64,000 bases of DNA from assembly GCA_017512985.1 (NCBI GenBank), contig JAFWEJ010000012.1, positions 1-64,000 of the forward strand, written 5' to 3'. The notes below the pieces were generated by a model that saw nothing but the letters and a program-made list of their open reading frames with translations, did no database searches and was not told where the DNA came from. Shown piece after piece: positions 44,620 to 53,145 of the stretch. Origin of the DNA: Clostridia bacterium. GTDB lineage: Bacteria > Bacillota > Clostridia > Christensenellales > Aristaeellaceae. Both the position numbers and the translations under genes were made by a program. Position 1 is the first letter of the stretch; every line of letters starts with the position of its first letter.

Positions 44620-46941
44620 AGTACTGTTCCTCTCTTTCTCAAGTTCCCCGCGGATCTCTCCGGTAACGGTAAGGGGTATATTCGCCGCCTTCAGCGGTTT
44701 ATCCTTTGACGCGTCCCTGAGCCGGAAAAGATTCAGTCGCAGGGCATTCATGCAAACGGTGAAGCTGGACAGGCTCATCGCGGCCGCGCCGATCATCGGG
44801 CTCATCTTCCAGCCAAACAACCCCGCCGCCAGCGGAATGCAGACGATGTTGTAGAAGAACGCCCAGAACAGGTTCTCGTGGATGTTCCGGAGCGTTCCCC
44901 GGCTCAGCCGGATGGCCGCGGCCACGTCGGTCAGGGCGGAGTTCATCAGCACGATGTCCGCGCTGTCCACCGCCACGTCCGTTCCGGCGCCGATGGCGAT
45001 GCCGGTATCCGCCCGGGTCAGTGCCGGCGCATCATTGATTCCGTCTCCGACCATCGCTGTCTTTCCGTATGCCTGGAGCCTGCGGATCACCTTTTCCTTC
45101 TCCTCCGGCAGCACGCCGGCGATCCATTCGTCAATCCCGGCCTGCGCGGCAATGGCCTTCGCCGTCTTTTCGTTGTCGCCGGTCAGCATGACCACCCGCA
45201 GGCCCAGGCCCTTCAGCTGCCGGACGCCTTCGGCTGAATCCTGCCGGATCGTATCCGCCACGGCAATCACGCCGGCCAGCCGGCCGTCCTCCTCAAAGAA
45301 CAGCGGCGTCTTTCCCTCGCCGGCCATCCGGTCCGCCTCCTGACGGATGGCGTCCGCTATACATACATGTTCCCCGATAAAGCTGCCGCTGCCGCCGCGC
45401 AGGCGTTTCCCACCGGCGGTGCCTTCCAGGCCGTTTCCGGGCAGCGCCCGGAAATCCGATATCCCGCCGTATGGAATCTGCCGCTCTTCCGCGGCCTGCA
45501 GCACCGCGCCGGCCAGCGGATGTTCGCTCCCCTGCTCCAGCGCGGCCGCCTTCGCCAGCAGTTCTGTTTCCGTATATCCCTCTGCGGGAATCAGGTCTGT
45601 CACCTTCGGCTCGCCCGAGGTAATGGTTCCGGTCTTGTCCAGCGCAATGATCCGCGCCCTGCCCGCCGTTTCCAGCGCCTCGCCGGTCCTGAACAGGATC
45701 CCGTTCTTCGCGCCCACGCCGTTGCCCACCATGATTGCCACCGGCGTCGCCAGCCCCAGCGCGCAGGGGCAGGAGATCACCAGCACGGAAATCCCGCGGG
45801 CCACCGCGTCACCCGCCGCCGCGCCCGCGATCAGCCAGCCGGCCGTCACCGCCAGCGCGATGCCGATCACCGCCGGCACAAACACGCCGGAAACCCTGTC
45901 CGCGATCCGCGCAATCGGCGCCTTGGTCGCCGCCGCGTCCGAAACCATGCGGATAATCCGGCTGAGGGTCGTATCCTCGCCCACCCGGGTCGCCCGGCAG
46001 GTCAGGAAGCCGGACTGGTTGATCGTCGCCGCGCTGACCCGGTCGCCCTCCGCTTTATCCACCGGGATCGACTCGCCGGTCAGGGCCGCTTCGTTCACCG
46101 CGCCGGAACCGGAAACCACCGTGCCGTCCACGGGGATGCTCTCCCCCGGGCGGACCACAAACATATCCCCGGCCTTTACTTCACCGACGGCGACTTCCGT
46201 TTCCCTCCCGTCCCGCAGCAGCACCGCCGTCTGCGGCGCCAGTTTCATCAGGCTCTTCAGCGCGTTCGTCGTCTTTCCCTTCGAGCGGGCTTCCAGCATT
46301 TTCCCGACCGTAATCAGGGCGGGAATCATCGCGGCGGATTCAAAATACAGTTCGTTATGGTAGATCTCCATCACTTCGCCGCCCGGCGCGCCCGCTGCCG
46401 TCATCGCGCAGATACGGCAGAACACATACAGACTCCAGCCGAAGGACACCGAGGAACCCAGCGCCACCAGCGTGTCCATGTTCGGCGCGCCGTGAACCAG
46501 GGCACGGAATCCGTTTGTGAAAAACTTCCGGTTGATGATCATCACCGCAAGCGCCAGCGCCATCTGGACGGCGGCCAGCGCCATGTGCTGATGCTCCAGG
46601 AACGCCGGCAGCGGCCATCCGGCCATATGGTGCCCCATCGTAATATACATAAGGACCGCCAGGAAGCCGGCGGACAGCAGCAGCCTGCGCTTCAGCGCCG
46701 GAGTCTCCCGGTCCCGCAGGGCGTCCTCCTCCGCGGCCTGGCCGCCTTTGGGGCTCGCGCCGTAGCCGGCCGCTTCCACCGCCCGGATGATCTCCTCCCG
46801 GGAAGCGGTCCCTTCCACGCCCATGGAGTTGGTCAGCAAACTCACGGAAACACAGGATACGCCGGGCACCTTTTCAACGGCCTTTTCCACCCGCGCCTGG
46901 CACGCCGCGCAGCTCATGCCTGTGACAGTATACTGTTCCAT
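44410..46941 (-). CDS. copA: Copper-exporting P1B-type ATPase with HMA domains at both ends
   Basis: It pumps Cu(I) out across the membrane using ATP. The 843-residue protein has an N-terminal metal-binding domain (GMSCAACQ at 8-15), eight TM helices with CPC in [13 protein letters not shown], phosphorylation site [18 protein letters not shown] and GDGINDAP. Unusually, a second HMA domain with [13 protein letters not shown] follows the last TM helix (residues 775-843), joined by a short charged linker. That domain starts at an ATG (44619) with AGAGAGGA upstream, so a free CopZ-like chaperone may also be made. It lies 13 bases after csoR in a copper-responsive operon. A HMA at both ends is not the usual CopA layout. 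Confidence 0.95.
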   Translation of the reverse strand: MEQYTVTGMSCAACQARVEKAVEKVPGVSCVSVSLLTNSMGVEGTASREEIIRAVEAAGYGASPKGGQAAEEDALRDRETPALKRRLLLSAGFLAVLMYITMGHHMAGWPLPAFLEHQHMALAAVQMALALAVMIINRKFFTNGFRALVHGAPNMDTLVALGSSVSFGWSLYVFCRICAMTAAGAPGGEVMEIYHNELYFESAAMIPALITVGKMLEARSKGKTTNALKSLMKLAPQTAVLLRDGRETEVAVGEVKAGDMFVVRPGESIPVDGTVVSGSGAVNEAALTGESIPVDKAEGDRVSAATINQSGFLTCRATRVGEDTTLSRIIRMVSDAAATKAPIARIADRVSGVFVPAVIGIALAVTAGWLIAGAAAGDAVARGISVLVISCPCALGLATPVAIMVGNGVGAKNGILFRTGEALETAGRARIIALDKTGTITSGEPKVTDLIPAEGYTETELLAKAAALEQGSEHPLAGAVLQAAEERQIPYGGISDFRALPGNGLEGTAGGKRLRGGSGSFIGEHVCIADAIRQEADRMAGEGKTPLFFEEDGRLAGVIAVADTIRQDSAEGVRQLKGLGLRVVMLTGDNEKTAKAIAAQAGIDEWIAGVLPEEKEKVIRRLQAYGKTAMVGDGINDAPALTRADTGIAIGAGTDVAVDSADIVLMNSALTDVAAAIRLSRGTLRNIHENLFWAFFYNIVCIPLAAGLFGWKMSPMIGAAAMSLSSFTVCMNALRLNLFRLRDASKDKPLKAANIPLTVTGEIRGELEKERNSTMTKTVKIRGMMCGHCEATVKKALEALPFVEEAAVSHDAGTAVLTLNGEMDEAAVKAAVEAKDFTFEGIE

Positions 46942-46954
46942 CTGTTTCCCTTTC

Positions 46955-47266
46955 TTACTTCATCAGCTTCTGAAGCACCCGGACAAATTCGTCAATCGCT
47001 TCGTCCTTCCCGTCCCGGATATCCTCCGAAACGCAGCTGCGGATATGGCAGGCCAGCAGTTCCCGGTTAAAGCTGTTCAGCGCGGCACTCACCGCGGATA
47101 CCTGGATCAGGATATCGGGGCAGTATGCGTCCTCCTCCAGCATTTTCTGGATGCCGCGGATCTGTCCCTCCGCCAGCCTCAGCCGCCGGATCAGGGCCTC
47201 TTTCTCTTCCTGTGTGCGGATCTTTTTGCGCCCGCCGCAGTGCGGGCATGCCTTTGTTTCGCTCAT
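46955..47266 (-). CDS. csoR: CsoR family copper-sensing repressor
   Basis: A 103-residue DUF156/CsoR repressor that releases DNA when Cu(I) binds. The four-helix family pattern is clear: [20 protein letters not shown], then the Cu ligands Cys in YCPDIL (about 49), His and Cys in ACHIRSC (about 74 and 78), i.e. the C-H-C set of true copper sensors. The N-terminus carries an additional CPHCGGRKK, which may bind metal too. GGAGG fixes the start at 47266; the frame runs on upstream without support. Its promoter overlaps two CsoR-like palindromes (47287-47331), so it is autoregulated and controls copA and aroB. Confidence 0.93.
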   Translation of the reverse strand: MSETKACPHCGGRKKIRTQEEKEALIRRLRLAEGQIRGIQKMLEEDAYCPDILIQVSAVSAALNSFNRELLACHIRSCVSEDIRDGKDEAIDEFVRVLQKLMK

Positions 47267-47286
47267 CTGCGGATCCTCCGTCCTTA

Positions 47287-47331
47287 TATACCCCCGTGGG
47301 GTATATAGATCATATACCCCGTGGGGGTATT
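47287..47331. promoter_or_regulatory. Two CsoR operator palindromes
   Basis: TATACCCCCGTGGGGTATA (47287-47305) and TATACCCCGTGGGGGTAT (47313-47330) are G/C-tract palindromes typical of CsoR sites. The second fills the spacer of the csoR promoter and the first covers the start point. Confidence 0.85.
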
Positions 47332-47337
47332 TGTCAA
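47309..47337 (-). promoter_or_regulatory. Promoter of csoR-copA-aroB
   Basis: TTGACA (47332-47337), 17-base spacer and TATGAT (47309-47314) on the minus strand. A CsoR-like palindrome occupies the spacer, so repression by blocking polymerase is expected. Confidence 0.88.
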
Positions 47338-47359
47338 CTGTTCTTTTTGCGTTGTTTCC

Positions 47360-47388
47360 TTGACCGGCTTTCCCGATTGTGCTACCAT
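47360..47388 (+). promoter_or_regulatory. Promoter for serA-like gene
   Basis: TTGACC (47360-47365), 17-base spacer and TACCAT (47383-47388) lie 34 bases before the start. It is divergent from the copper promoter, whose -35 is 23 bases away. Confidence 0.6.
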
Positions 47389-47422
47389 CCAGACTTGATA
47401 CAGGGAAAGGAAGCGATTGATA

Positions 47423-48607
47423 ATGAGCCTGAAAGACAGGAAGATCTATTGCCTGAACAATATCGCGAAAGTCGGAACGGACGGTTTCCGCTCCGGCTAT
47501 ACGCTGATTGATTCCATGGACGAGGCGGCCGGCGTTTTGGTCCGTTCCGCCGATATGAAGGAGATGTCCTTCCCGGCAGGCCTCCGGGCAATTGCCCGCG
47601 CCGGCGCCGGCGTCAACAATATCCCGCTCGACCGCTGCGCGGAGGAAGGCATTGTCGTTTTCAACACCCCCGGCGCGAACGCGAACTCCGTCAAGGAACT
47701 GGTCCTCTGCGGCATGCTCCTTGCTTCCCGCGACATTGCCGGCGGCATCGCCTGGGTCCGGGAAAACGCGGAAGACAAAGACATCGCCAAAACCACGGAG
47801 AAAGCCAAGAAAGCCTTCGCCGGCCATGAACTCCAGGGCAAGACCCTGGGCGTCATCGGCCTGGGCGCCATCGGCGTGCTGGTCGCCAACGCGGCCATCG
47901 CCCTTGGCATGAAGGTTTACGGCTTCGATCCCTACCTCTCCGTCAATTCCGCCTGGCATCTGTCCCCGGCGGTCATCCACGCGGAAAAGATCGAGCAGAT
48001 CTACGCCGCCAGCGATTTCATCACCATCCATGTGCCCGCCACCGCGAATACAAAGGGCATGATCAGCGCCGACGCCATCGCCCAGATGAAGAACGGCGTC
48101 GTCCTCCTCAACTTCGCCCGGGATACGCTTGTGGATGAAAACGCCTTTGCCAGCGCGCTGGCGTCCGGCGTCGTGAAATGCTATGTGTCGGACTTCCCCA
48201 CTCCTGCCAGCGCCCATATGAAGAACGCCATCGTGATCCCGCACCTGGGCGCCTCCACGGAGGAAGCGGAAGACAACTGCGCGGTCATGGCCGTGCGGCA
48301 GCTGCAGGATTACCTGGACAACGGCAATATCCACAACTCCGTGAACTGGCCGGAAATCAACCTCGGCGTCTGCGAGACCGAAGCCCGCGTCGGCATCCTA
48401 CACCGGAACATCCCGAACATGCTCAGCCAGATCACCAACTTCTTCGGCAACCAGGGCCTGAACATCGAGAACCTGGCCAACAAGAGCCGCGGCGATTACG
48501 CCTACACGCTCCTGGACATCAGCCATCCGATGCCCCACGACACCGTGGAGCGCCTGAAGGAGATCAACGGCGTCATCCGCGTCCGCCGCATCGTGGAAAA
48601 CAAATAA
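47423..48607 (+). CDS. serA: D-3-phosphoglycerate dehydrogenase (ACT-domain form)
   Basis: It catalyses the first step of serine synthesis, oxidation of 3-phosphoglycerate with NAD. About 394 residues. The D-2-hydroxyacid dehydrogenase fold shows IARAGAGVNNIP, the dinucleotide site GLGAIGVLVANAA with GFDPY, NFARDTLVDE, and the His of VIPHLGAST. A C-terminal ACT domain (VGILHRNIPNMLSQITNFFG, IENLANKSRGDYAYTLLDI) suggests serine feedback. The length matches the short ~390-residue class common in Firmicutes. I prefer ATG 47423; a TTG at 47417 is possible given AAAGGAAG. It is monocistronic with a strong terminator. A related hydroxyacid dehydrogenase role cannot be excluded. Confidence 0.88.
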   Translation: MSLKDRKIYCLNNIAKVGTDGFRSGYTLIDSMDEAAGVLVRSADMKEMSFPAGLRAIARAGAGVNNIPLDRCAEEGIVVFNTPGANANSVKELVLCGMLLASRDIAGGIAWVRENAEDKDIAKTTEKAKKAFAGHELQGKTLGVIGLGAIGVLVANAAIALGMKVYGFDPYLSVNSAWHLSPAVIHAEKIEQIYAASDFITIHVPATANTKGMISADAIAQMKNGVVLLNFARDTLVDENAFASALASGVVKCYVSDFPTPASAHMKNAIVIPHLGASTEEAEDNCAVMAVRQLQDYLDNGNIHNSVNWPEINLGVCETEARVGILHRNIPNMLSQITNFFGNQGLNIENLANKSRGDYAYTLLDISHPMPHDTVERLKEINGVIRVRRIVENK

Positions 48608-48623
48608 CCTTGTCCATAATCAA

Positions 48624-48661
48624 ACGCCCGCTTCCTGTTCCGGAAGCGGGCGTCTCTTTTT
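48624..48661 (+). terminator. Terminator after serA
   Basis: The stem ACGCCCGCTTCC/GGAAGCGGGCGT has a six-base loop followed by CTCTTTTTTG, 17 bases after the serA stop. It may also serve the converging transpeptidase gene. Confidence 0.88.
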
Positions 48662-48670
48662 TGCCTGCTG

Positions 48671-49999
48671 TTACTTTTTCTTTTGTTTATGGTAGCTCAT
48701 GACCTCGCCGGGTGAAAAATGCTCGTGTTCCTCGTTGATCTTCTCCAGCGTCTCCTTCCGGGGCGTCGGCTGGCAGGCGGGGCAAGCGGTCAGCTTTCTG
48801 TACTGCGTTTCCTCCAGTTCGCCGTAGGTGAAGGCAGTCATGGGCAGGTAGTTTTTCCTTACGCTGGGGCAGTTGGCCACGGAATGATAGCTTGATCCGC
48901 CGTTGGGGTTATAATACAGCGCGGTGCTGTCCGCGGGAATTTTCACCCGGCGGCCTTCATAGTCCTCCCAGATGACCATCTTCGGATATCCTTCCCCCGC
49001 TTCCACGCTGTTCTTGAGCAGGTCGAACAGCACGGTCATATTGTATCCCCCGGCGTTCTTCTGCCGCTGGACGCGGATGCAGCCGTGGCTGGCGCGCTTT
49101 CCGAGCTTGCTCTCATAGGCCCTGTAATTCGCGTCCTTCCGGGTTCCGCCCGCGGGAACAATACAGGGAACCTCGTGCAGGTAATCGCCGGCGTTGAAAC
49201 GGATCGGCTTGTAGCAGTGCATGGTTCCGTCCGGCAGATCTCCCTTTTTGTAATAGATCAGCAGGTATTCCCCGGAGCGGGATTCATTGTAGGGCTGCCT
49301 TTTGTTATACAGCCCGGTTGAGACGGCCAGGGATGTCTCCAGGTGGCCATCCTTGAACAGGTACAGCCGCTGGGTCAGCTTGTCAATAATGATTCCGTAA
49401 TGCTGGTTGACCTTCCTGTCCATAATCAGTTTGTTCGTCGGGATCCAGCCGGTTACAAAACCGTTCCAGTTCTTCACCTTGCTGTCATGGAAGCTGGTGG
49501 AATAGGTCTCAACCTTCGTCCAGTCTCCCTGGGTTTCCAGCACGTGGACGCCCTGGCTCTGGCCGGTCACCATGCCGATCTTTTCACTTTTATTGTCCGG
49601 TTCCGCATACAGCACTGTCTGCCGCATCTGGTCGTCCGACGCCTTCTCCTTGTCCTTGGCCTGGACCACGGTAATCGGCGATGTCAGCATGGCCCAGATC
49701 GCGTCTTCGTCTTCCAGGTTCATGGGAGTGCACCAGAAGCAGCCCTCCCCGTGATCGGGATGCTCTTCCGAACGGTAAGCCGGGGTAATCAGGGAAGGTT
49801 CCGGTTCCACACCCAGCAAGAAATCCCCTGCCGGTTCGTTCTCTTCCGGCCCGGCTTCCAGCCCGGCGTCTTCCTCCGGGCTTTCCTCTTCCAGTTCCAC
49901 ATCATCGTATATGATGGGTTCCTCCCCGTCTTCCGCCTGCGCATACGCCGCGGAAACAAGGAGGATCATCATCAGTAAAGCAGCGATAATCCTGCGCAT
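48671..49999 (-). CDS. Exported L,D-transpeptidase (YkuD) with SH3-like and C-terminal Cys-rich segment
   Basis: It forms 3-3 crosslinks, or attaches proteins, in peptidoglycan outside the membrane. The 442-residue protein has a signal peptide (IIAALLMMILLVSAAYA), an acidic Glu-rich stretch, an SH3-like region (VVQAKDKEKASDDQMRQTVL, TGWIPTNKL) and a YkuD domain starting GIIIDKLTQRLYLF with the catalytic motif SHGCIRV. The last ~70 residues contain HSVANCPSVRKN and LTACPACQP, a Cys4-like module often seen at the end of exported Clostridia proteins, possibly metal-binding. GGAGG fixes the start at 49999. No lipobox. It stands alone on the minus strand. Confidence 0.9.
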   Translation of the reverse strand: MRRIIAALLMMILLVSAAYAQAEDGEEPIIYDDVELEEESPEEDAGLEAGPEENEPAGDFLLGVEPEPSLITPAYRSEEHPDHGEGCFWCTPMNLEDEDAIWAMLTSPITVVQAKDKEKASDDQMRQTVLYAEPDNKSEKIGMVTGQSQGVHVLETQGDWTKVETYSTSFHDSKVKNWNGFVTGWIPTNKLIMDRKVNQHYGIIIDKLTQRLYLFKDGHLETSLAVSTGLYNKRQPYNESRSGEYLLIYYKKGDLPDGTMHCYKPIRFNAGDYLHEVPCIVPAGGTRKDANYRAYESKLGKRASHGCIRVQRQKNAGGYNMTVLFDLLKNSVEAGEGYPKMVIWEDYEGRRVKIPADSTALYYNPNGGSSYHSVANCPSVRKNYLPMTAFTYGELEETQYRKLTACPACQPTPRKETLEKINEEHEHFSPGEVMSYHKQKKK

Positions 50000-50157
50000 T
50001 TCATTCCTCCGTTCCTGTATCGGGAACCTTAAGAATATACCATATCCTGTACCGGGTGTCAAAATTACGAACGTACATATCCCCCTTTTTGTTCCGTTAT
50101 CCGGTTTATACAATTATGAATTGCAAACTATGAATTCAGAATTACCTCAAAAACCGC

Positions 50158-50186
50158 TTGCATTTCATCCGTTCTGGTGATATAGT
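50158..50186 (+). promoter_or_regulatory. Promoter of the T-box/thrS transcript
   Basis: TTGCAT (50158-50163), 17-base spacer and TATAGT (50181-50186), just ahead of the T-box leader. Confidence 0.75.
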
Positions 50187-50191
50187 GCATG

Positions 50192-50416
50192 TAATCTTTT
50201 CAGGCGAAGGGAAACACGCGGTCAGGATACGTGCTCACAGAGAGCGGGGAAAGGTGCAAGCCCGCAGCAGGCCCTGATACGATACCATTCCCGGATGAAA
50301 AGCGGGCGCCGCCCGATAAAGCGGCTCAATGAGTGGTTTTACGAACAAGCAGGGTGGAACCGCGAATGCTTTACCAGCATCCGTCCCGGCGAAAAATGCA
50401 GGGCGGATGCTTTTTG
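50192..50416 (+). ncRNA. T-box leader of thrS
   Basis: A tRNA-sensing leader. The conserved T-box AGGGTGGAACCGCG lies at 50351-50364, followed by a terminator stem GCATCCGTCCC / GGGCGGATGC and T5 (about 50377-50415). The specifier region near 50278-50287 holds ACC (50284-50286), a Thr codon followed by the usual A; an ACG a few bases upstream is the alternative. Uncharged tRNA-Thr is expected to favour the antiterminator and raise thrS expression. Confidence 0.9.
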
Positions 50417-50451
50417 TATACTCCGCCCGGAAACAAAAAGGAGGGTACCCC

Positions 50452-52236
50452 ATGAAGATCATCTGTAACGACGGTCATGTTGCGGAATGTCCCGTGGAAG
50501 ACGAGCTGGAAGTTCTCCGCCACTCTGCCGCGCACATCATGGCCCAGGCCGTAAAACGCCTGTATCCCGACGCCCATTTTGCCTACGGTCCCGCCACTGA
50601 GAAGGGCTTCCACTACGACATCGACCTGGGCGATGTGAAGCTCACGGACGAGGATCTGCCCGCCATTGAAGCGGAGATGCAGAAGATCGTGAAGGAGAAT
50701 CTCCCCTTCAAGGTCTATCCCCTGCCCCGTGACGAAGCGGTTCAGCTGATGAAGGACCGCGGCGAAATCTACAAGGTCGAGCACATCGCCGACCTGGCGG
50801 AGGACGCCGTCATCACCTTCTATCAGCAGGGCGAGTACATCGACATGTGCGTCGGTCCGCACCTCACCTACACAAAGGCCCTGAAAGCCTTCAAGCTCAC
50901 AGCCCTGTCCGGCGCCTACTGGAAGAACAACCAGAACAACAAAATGCTCACACGGCTCAACGGCGTTGCCTTCCGCAACCAGGATGAGCTGAAGGAATAT
51001 GAAAAGCAGGTGGAGGAAGCCAAAGCCCGCGACCATCGCCGCATCGGCCGGGATATGGGTCTGTTCATGACGGACGACCTGGTCGGCAAGGGACTTCCGA
51101 TGTTCCTGCCCAAGGGATATACGCTCTGGCGCGAGCTGGAAAACTATATCCGGGACAAGGAACTCCGCCTGGGCTACCAGCACGTCATGACGCCCTGCGT
51201 CGGCACGGTTGACCTGTACCGTACAAGCGGCCACTGGGATCATTATAAGGAGAATATGTTCCCCGCTATGGAGGTGGAAGGCGAAAGCTTCGTGCTGCGC
51301 CCCATGAACTGCCCCCATCATATGATGATCTACGCCAACCGCCTGCACTCCTACCGGGACCTGCCGATCCGCATTGGCGAGATTGCGCATGACTTCCGCT
51401 TCGAGCCCAGCGGAACCCTGAAGGGCATCGAACGCGGCCGCCACTTCTGCCAGAACGATGCCCACCTCTTCGTGACGCCCGAGCAGATCAAGGATGAGGT
51501 TTCCAGCGTGGTCAACCTGATCCGCGACGTCTATCACGACTTCAACATCACGGACTACCGCTGCGTGCTGAGCCTCCGCGATCCGGAGGACAAGGTCAAG
51601 TACCACCAGGACGACGAGATGTGGAACCGTGCGGAATCCGCCCTGCGCGAAGTACTGAAGGAACTGAACATCGAATTCACGGAAGAGATCGGCGAAGCCG
51701 CCTTCTACGGCCCGAAGCTGGATGTGAACGTCAAGCCCGCCATTGGCGCGGAGTATACGCTGAGCACCTGCCAGCTGGACTTCTGCTTGCCGGCGAAGTT
51801 CAACCTGAAGTATGTGGACAAGGACGGTTCCGAAAAGACGCCCGTCGTGCTCCACCGCGCGATTCTCGGATCCATTGACCGCTTCATGGCCTACCTGATC
51901 GAGGAAACAAAGGGCGCCTTCCCGCTGTGGGTCGCGCCTGTCCAGGTCAAGGTCCTGCCCGTGTCCGACAAGAGCATGGACTACGCGGCGAAGATCACGG
52001 AAAGCCTGCTGGACGACGGCATCCGCGCCGAGCTGGATGAGCGGAACGAAAAGATCGGCTACAAGATCCGTTACGCCCGCCAGGAGGACAAGGTTCCCTA
52101 TATGCTGATCATCGGTGAAAAGGAAATTGCCGATGGCACAGTCGCCGTCCGCGACCGCGCGACGGACCAGACAGTCTCCATGACGCTGGAAGAGCTGATC
52201 GCCAAACTCGAGCATGAGATCATCGAACGGCTCTGA
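50452..52236 (+). CDS. thrS: Threonyl-tRNA synthetase lacking the TGS domain
   Basis: It charges tRNA-Thr with threonine. 594 residues, shorter than the usual ~640 because the N-terminal TGS domain is absent: after about 20 residues the protein enters the editing domain (LRHSAAHIMAQAVKRLYPDA, HxxxH) with the second editing site MCVGPHL. The catalytic core shows the zinc segment MNCPHHMMIY, class II motif 2 FEPSGTLKGIERGRHFCQND and motif 3 VVLHRAILGSIDRFMAYLIE, then the anticodon-binding domain. The start at 50452 has AAGGAGGG upstream and follows the T-box, so an earlier start coding a TGS domain is impossible. Regulated by the T-box leader. Confidence 0.95.
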   Translation: MKIICNDGHVAECPVEDELEVLRHSAAHIMAQAVKRLYPDAHFAYGPATEKGFHYDIDLGDVKLTDEDLPAIEAEMQKIVKENLPFKVYPLPRDEAVQLMKDRGEIYKVEHIADLAEDAVITFYQQGEYIDMCVGPHLTYTKALKAFKLTALSGAYWKNNQNNKMLTRLNGVAFRNQDELKEYEKQVEEAKARDHRRIGRDMGLFMTDDLVGKGLPMFLPKGYTLWRELENYIRDKELRLGYQHVMTPCVGTVDLYRTSGHWDHYKENMFPAMEVEGESFVLRPMNCPHHMMIYANRLHSYRDLPIRIGEIAHDFRFEPSGTLKGIERGRHFCQNDAHLFVTPEQIKDEVSSVVNLIRDVYHDFNITDYRCVLSLRDPEDKVKYHQDDEMWNRAESALREVLKELNIEFTEEIGEAAFYGPKLDVNVKPAIGAEYTLSTCQLDFCLPAKFNLKYVDKDGSEKTPVVLHRAILGSIDRFMAYLIEETKGAFPLWVAPVQVKVLPVSDKSMDYAAKITESLLDDGIRAELDERNEKIGYKIRYARQEDKVPYMLIIGEKEIADGTVAVRDRATDQTVSMTLEELIAKLEHEIIERL

Positions 52237-52258
52237 TTGAAAAAGAGGTGAATCCGAG

Positions 52259-53086
52259 ATGAAATGCCCCAACTGCCAGATGGAAAACGACGCTTCTGCC
52301 AAGACCTGCAGCGCCTGCGGCGCTCCGCTCAGCCCGGAAAACGGTTCCGTTCCGCCCCAGGCCCTGAAGGCCGTCACCAATACAGGCCTGGTACTGGGTA
52401 AAAAGGCCCGTACGCTTCGCCTGAACACGCCGGTGGATCCCAAAGCCATCATCAGCGACCGCGCCTATAACGGCGCTATTGCGGTTGTGCTCCTGTGGGG
52501 CCTGCTGATCAATTACCTGATGTGCTCGTCTTATGCCGTCACTTCAGCGGTAGTCCGGTTCTACGCCTCCAACCCGATTGTCTTCCTGATCGGCTACCTG
52601 GTGCTGGCTTTGGCCGGAATCTTCACCTCGGCCAAATCGCACAATCCGCTTGTCAGCTTCCTGGGTTATAATCTGGTGGTAATACCGTTCGGGCTGGTCA
52701 TTACCATGCTGGTGTGGACATACGGCGGCTCCCGTTCCCCTGTGGTTTCCGAAGCCTTCCTGTATACCATGCTGATCTCCGTGGGCATGATGGCCTGCGT
52801 CATGATCGCCCCGGGATTCTTCTCCAAAATCGGCGGCGCCCTGCTTGGGGTACTGATCGGCCTGGTTGTCTGCGAGGTCGTACTGCTGATTCTCGGTGTC
52901 AGCCAGTCCTGGATTGACTGGCTCGCCGCGGGCCTCTTTGCCCTGTATATCGGCTATGACATCTACCGTTCCCAGCAGTATCCGAAAACGCTGGACAACG
53001 CGGTGGACTCCGCCCTGGATATCTATATGGATATCGCCAATCTCTTCATCCGGATCCTGAGCATTCTCGGGAAACGGAACGACTGA
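52259..53086 (+). CDS. Zinc-ribbon membrane protein
   Basis: This 275-residue protein starts with a zinc ribbon (MKCPNCQMENDASAKTCSAC, four Cys at 3, 6, 17 and 20) and, after a ~50-residue linker, has six or so hydrophobic helices (for example AIAVVLLWGLLINYLM, FLIGYLVLALAGIFTS, LISVGMMACVMIAPGFF). The order matches Bax inhibitor-1/YccA-like and related multi-TM zinc-ribbon proteins; the end YIGYDIYRSQQYPKTLDNAV...IYMDIANLFIRIL closely resembles the conserved C-terminus of the Bax1-I (YetJ) family, where Asp residues form a pH-gated calcium leak. It follows thrS by 22 bases and is probably co-transcribed. Confidence 0.78.
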   Translation: MKCPNCQMENDASAKTCSACGAPLSPENGSVPPQALKAVTNTGLVLGKKARTLRLNTPVDPKAIISDRAYNGAIAVVLLWGLLINYLMCSSYAVTSAVVRFYASNPIVFLIGYLVLALAGIFTSAKSHNPLVSFLGYNLVVIPFGLVITMLVWTYGGSRSPVVSEAFLYTMLISVGMMACVMIAPGFFSKIGGALLGVLIGLVVCEVVLLILGVSQSWIDWLAAGLFALYIGYDIYRSQQYPKTLDNAVDSALDIYMDIANLFIRILSILGKRND

Positions 53087-53108
53087 TCCCGTCCAAAGCA
53101 AAAAGCTT

Positions 53109-53137
53109 CCCCGTACCGTCACGGTACGGGGATTTTC
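53109..53137. terminator. Terminator between converging genes
   Basis: The stem CCCCGTACCGT/ACGGTACGGGG is nearly perfect with a tiny loop, followed by ATTTTCTTT on the plus strand. It ends the thrS operon and faces the fucosidase stop. Confidence 0.82.
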
Positions 53138-53145
53138 TTTGTTCC

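Noticed and set aside
45367-47070. Plus-strand open frames opposite copA, rich in Arg and His
   Set aside because: They are mirror frames of a clear P-type ATPase gene; there is no ribosome site and no protein-like sequence.
47267-48334. N-terminal extension of csoR reaching far upstream
   Set aside because: The extension is antisense to serA and crosses the csoR promoter and operators; a good ribosome site sets the start at 47266.
50371-52452. Long minus-strand open frame opposite thrS
   Set aside because: It is antisense to a certain ThrRS gene; the codon bias of thrS explains the missing stops.
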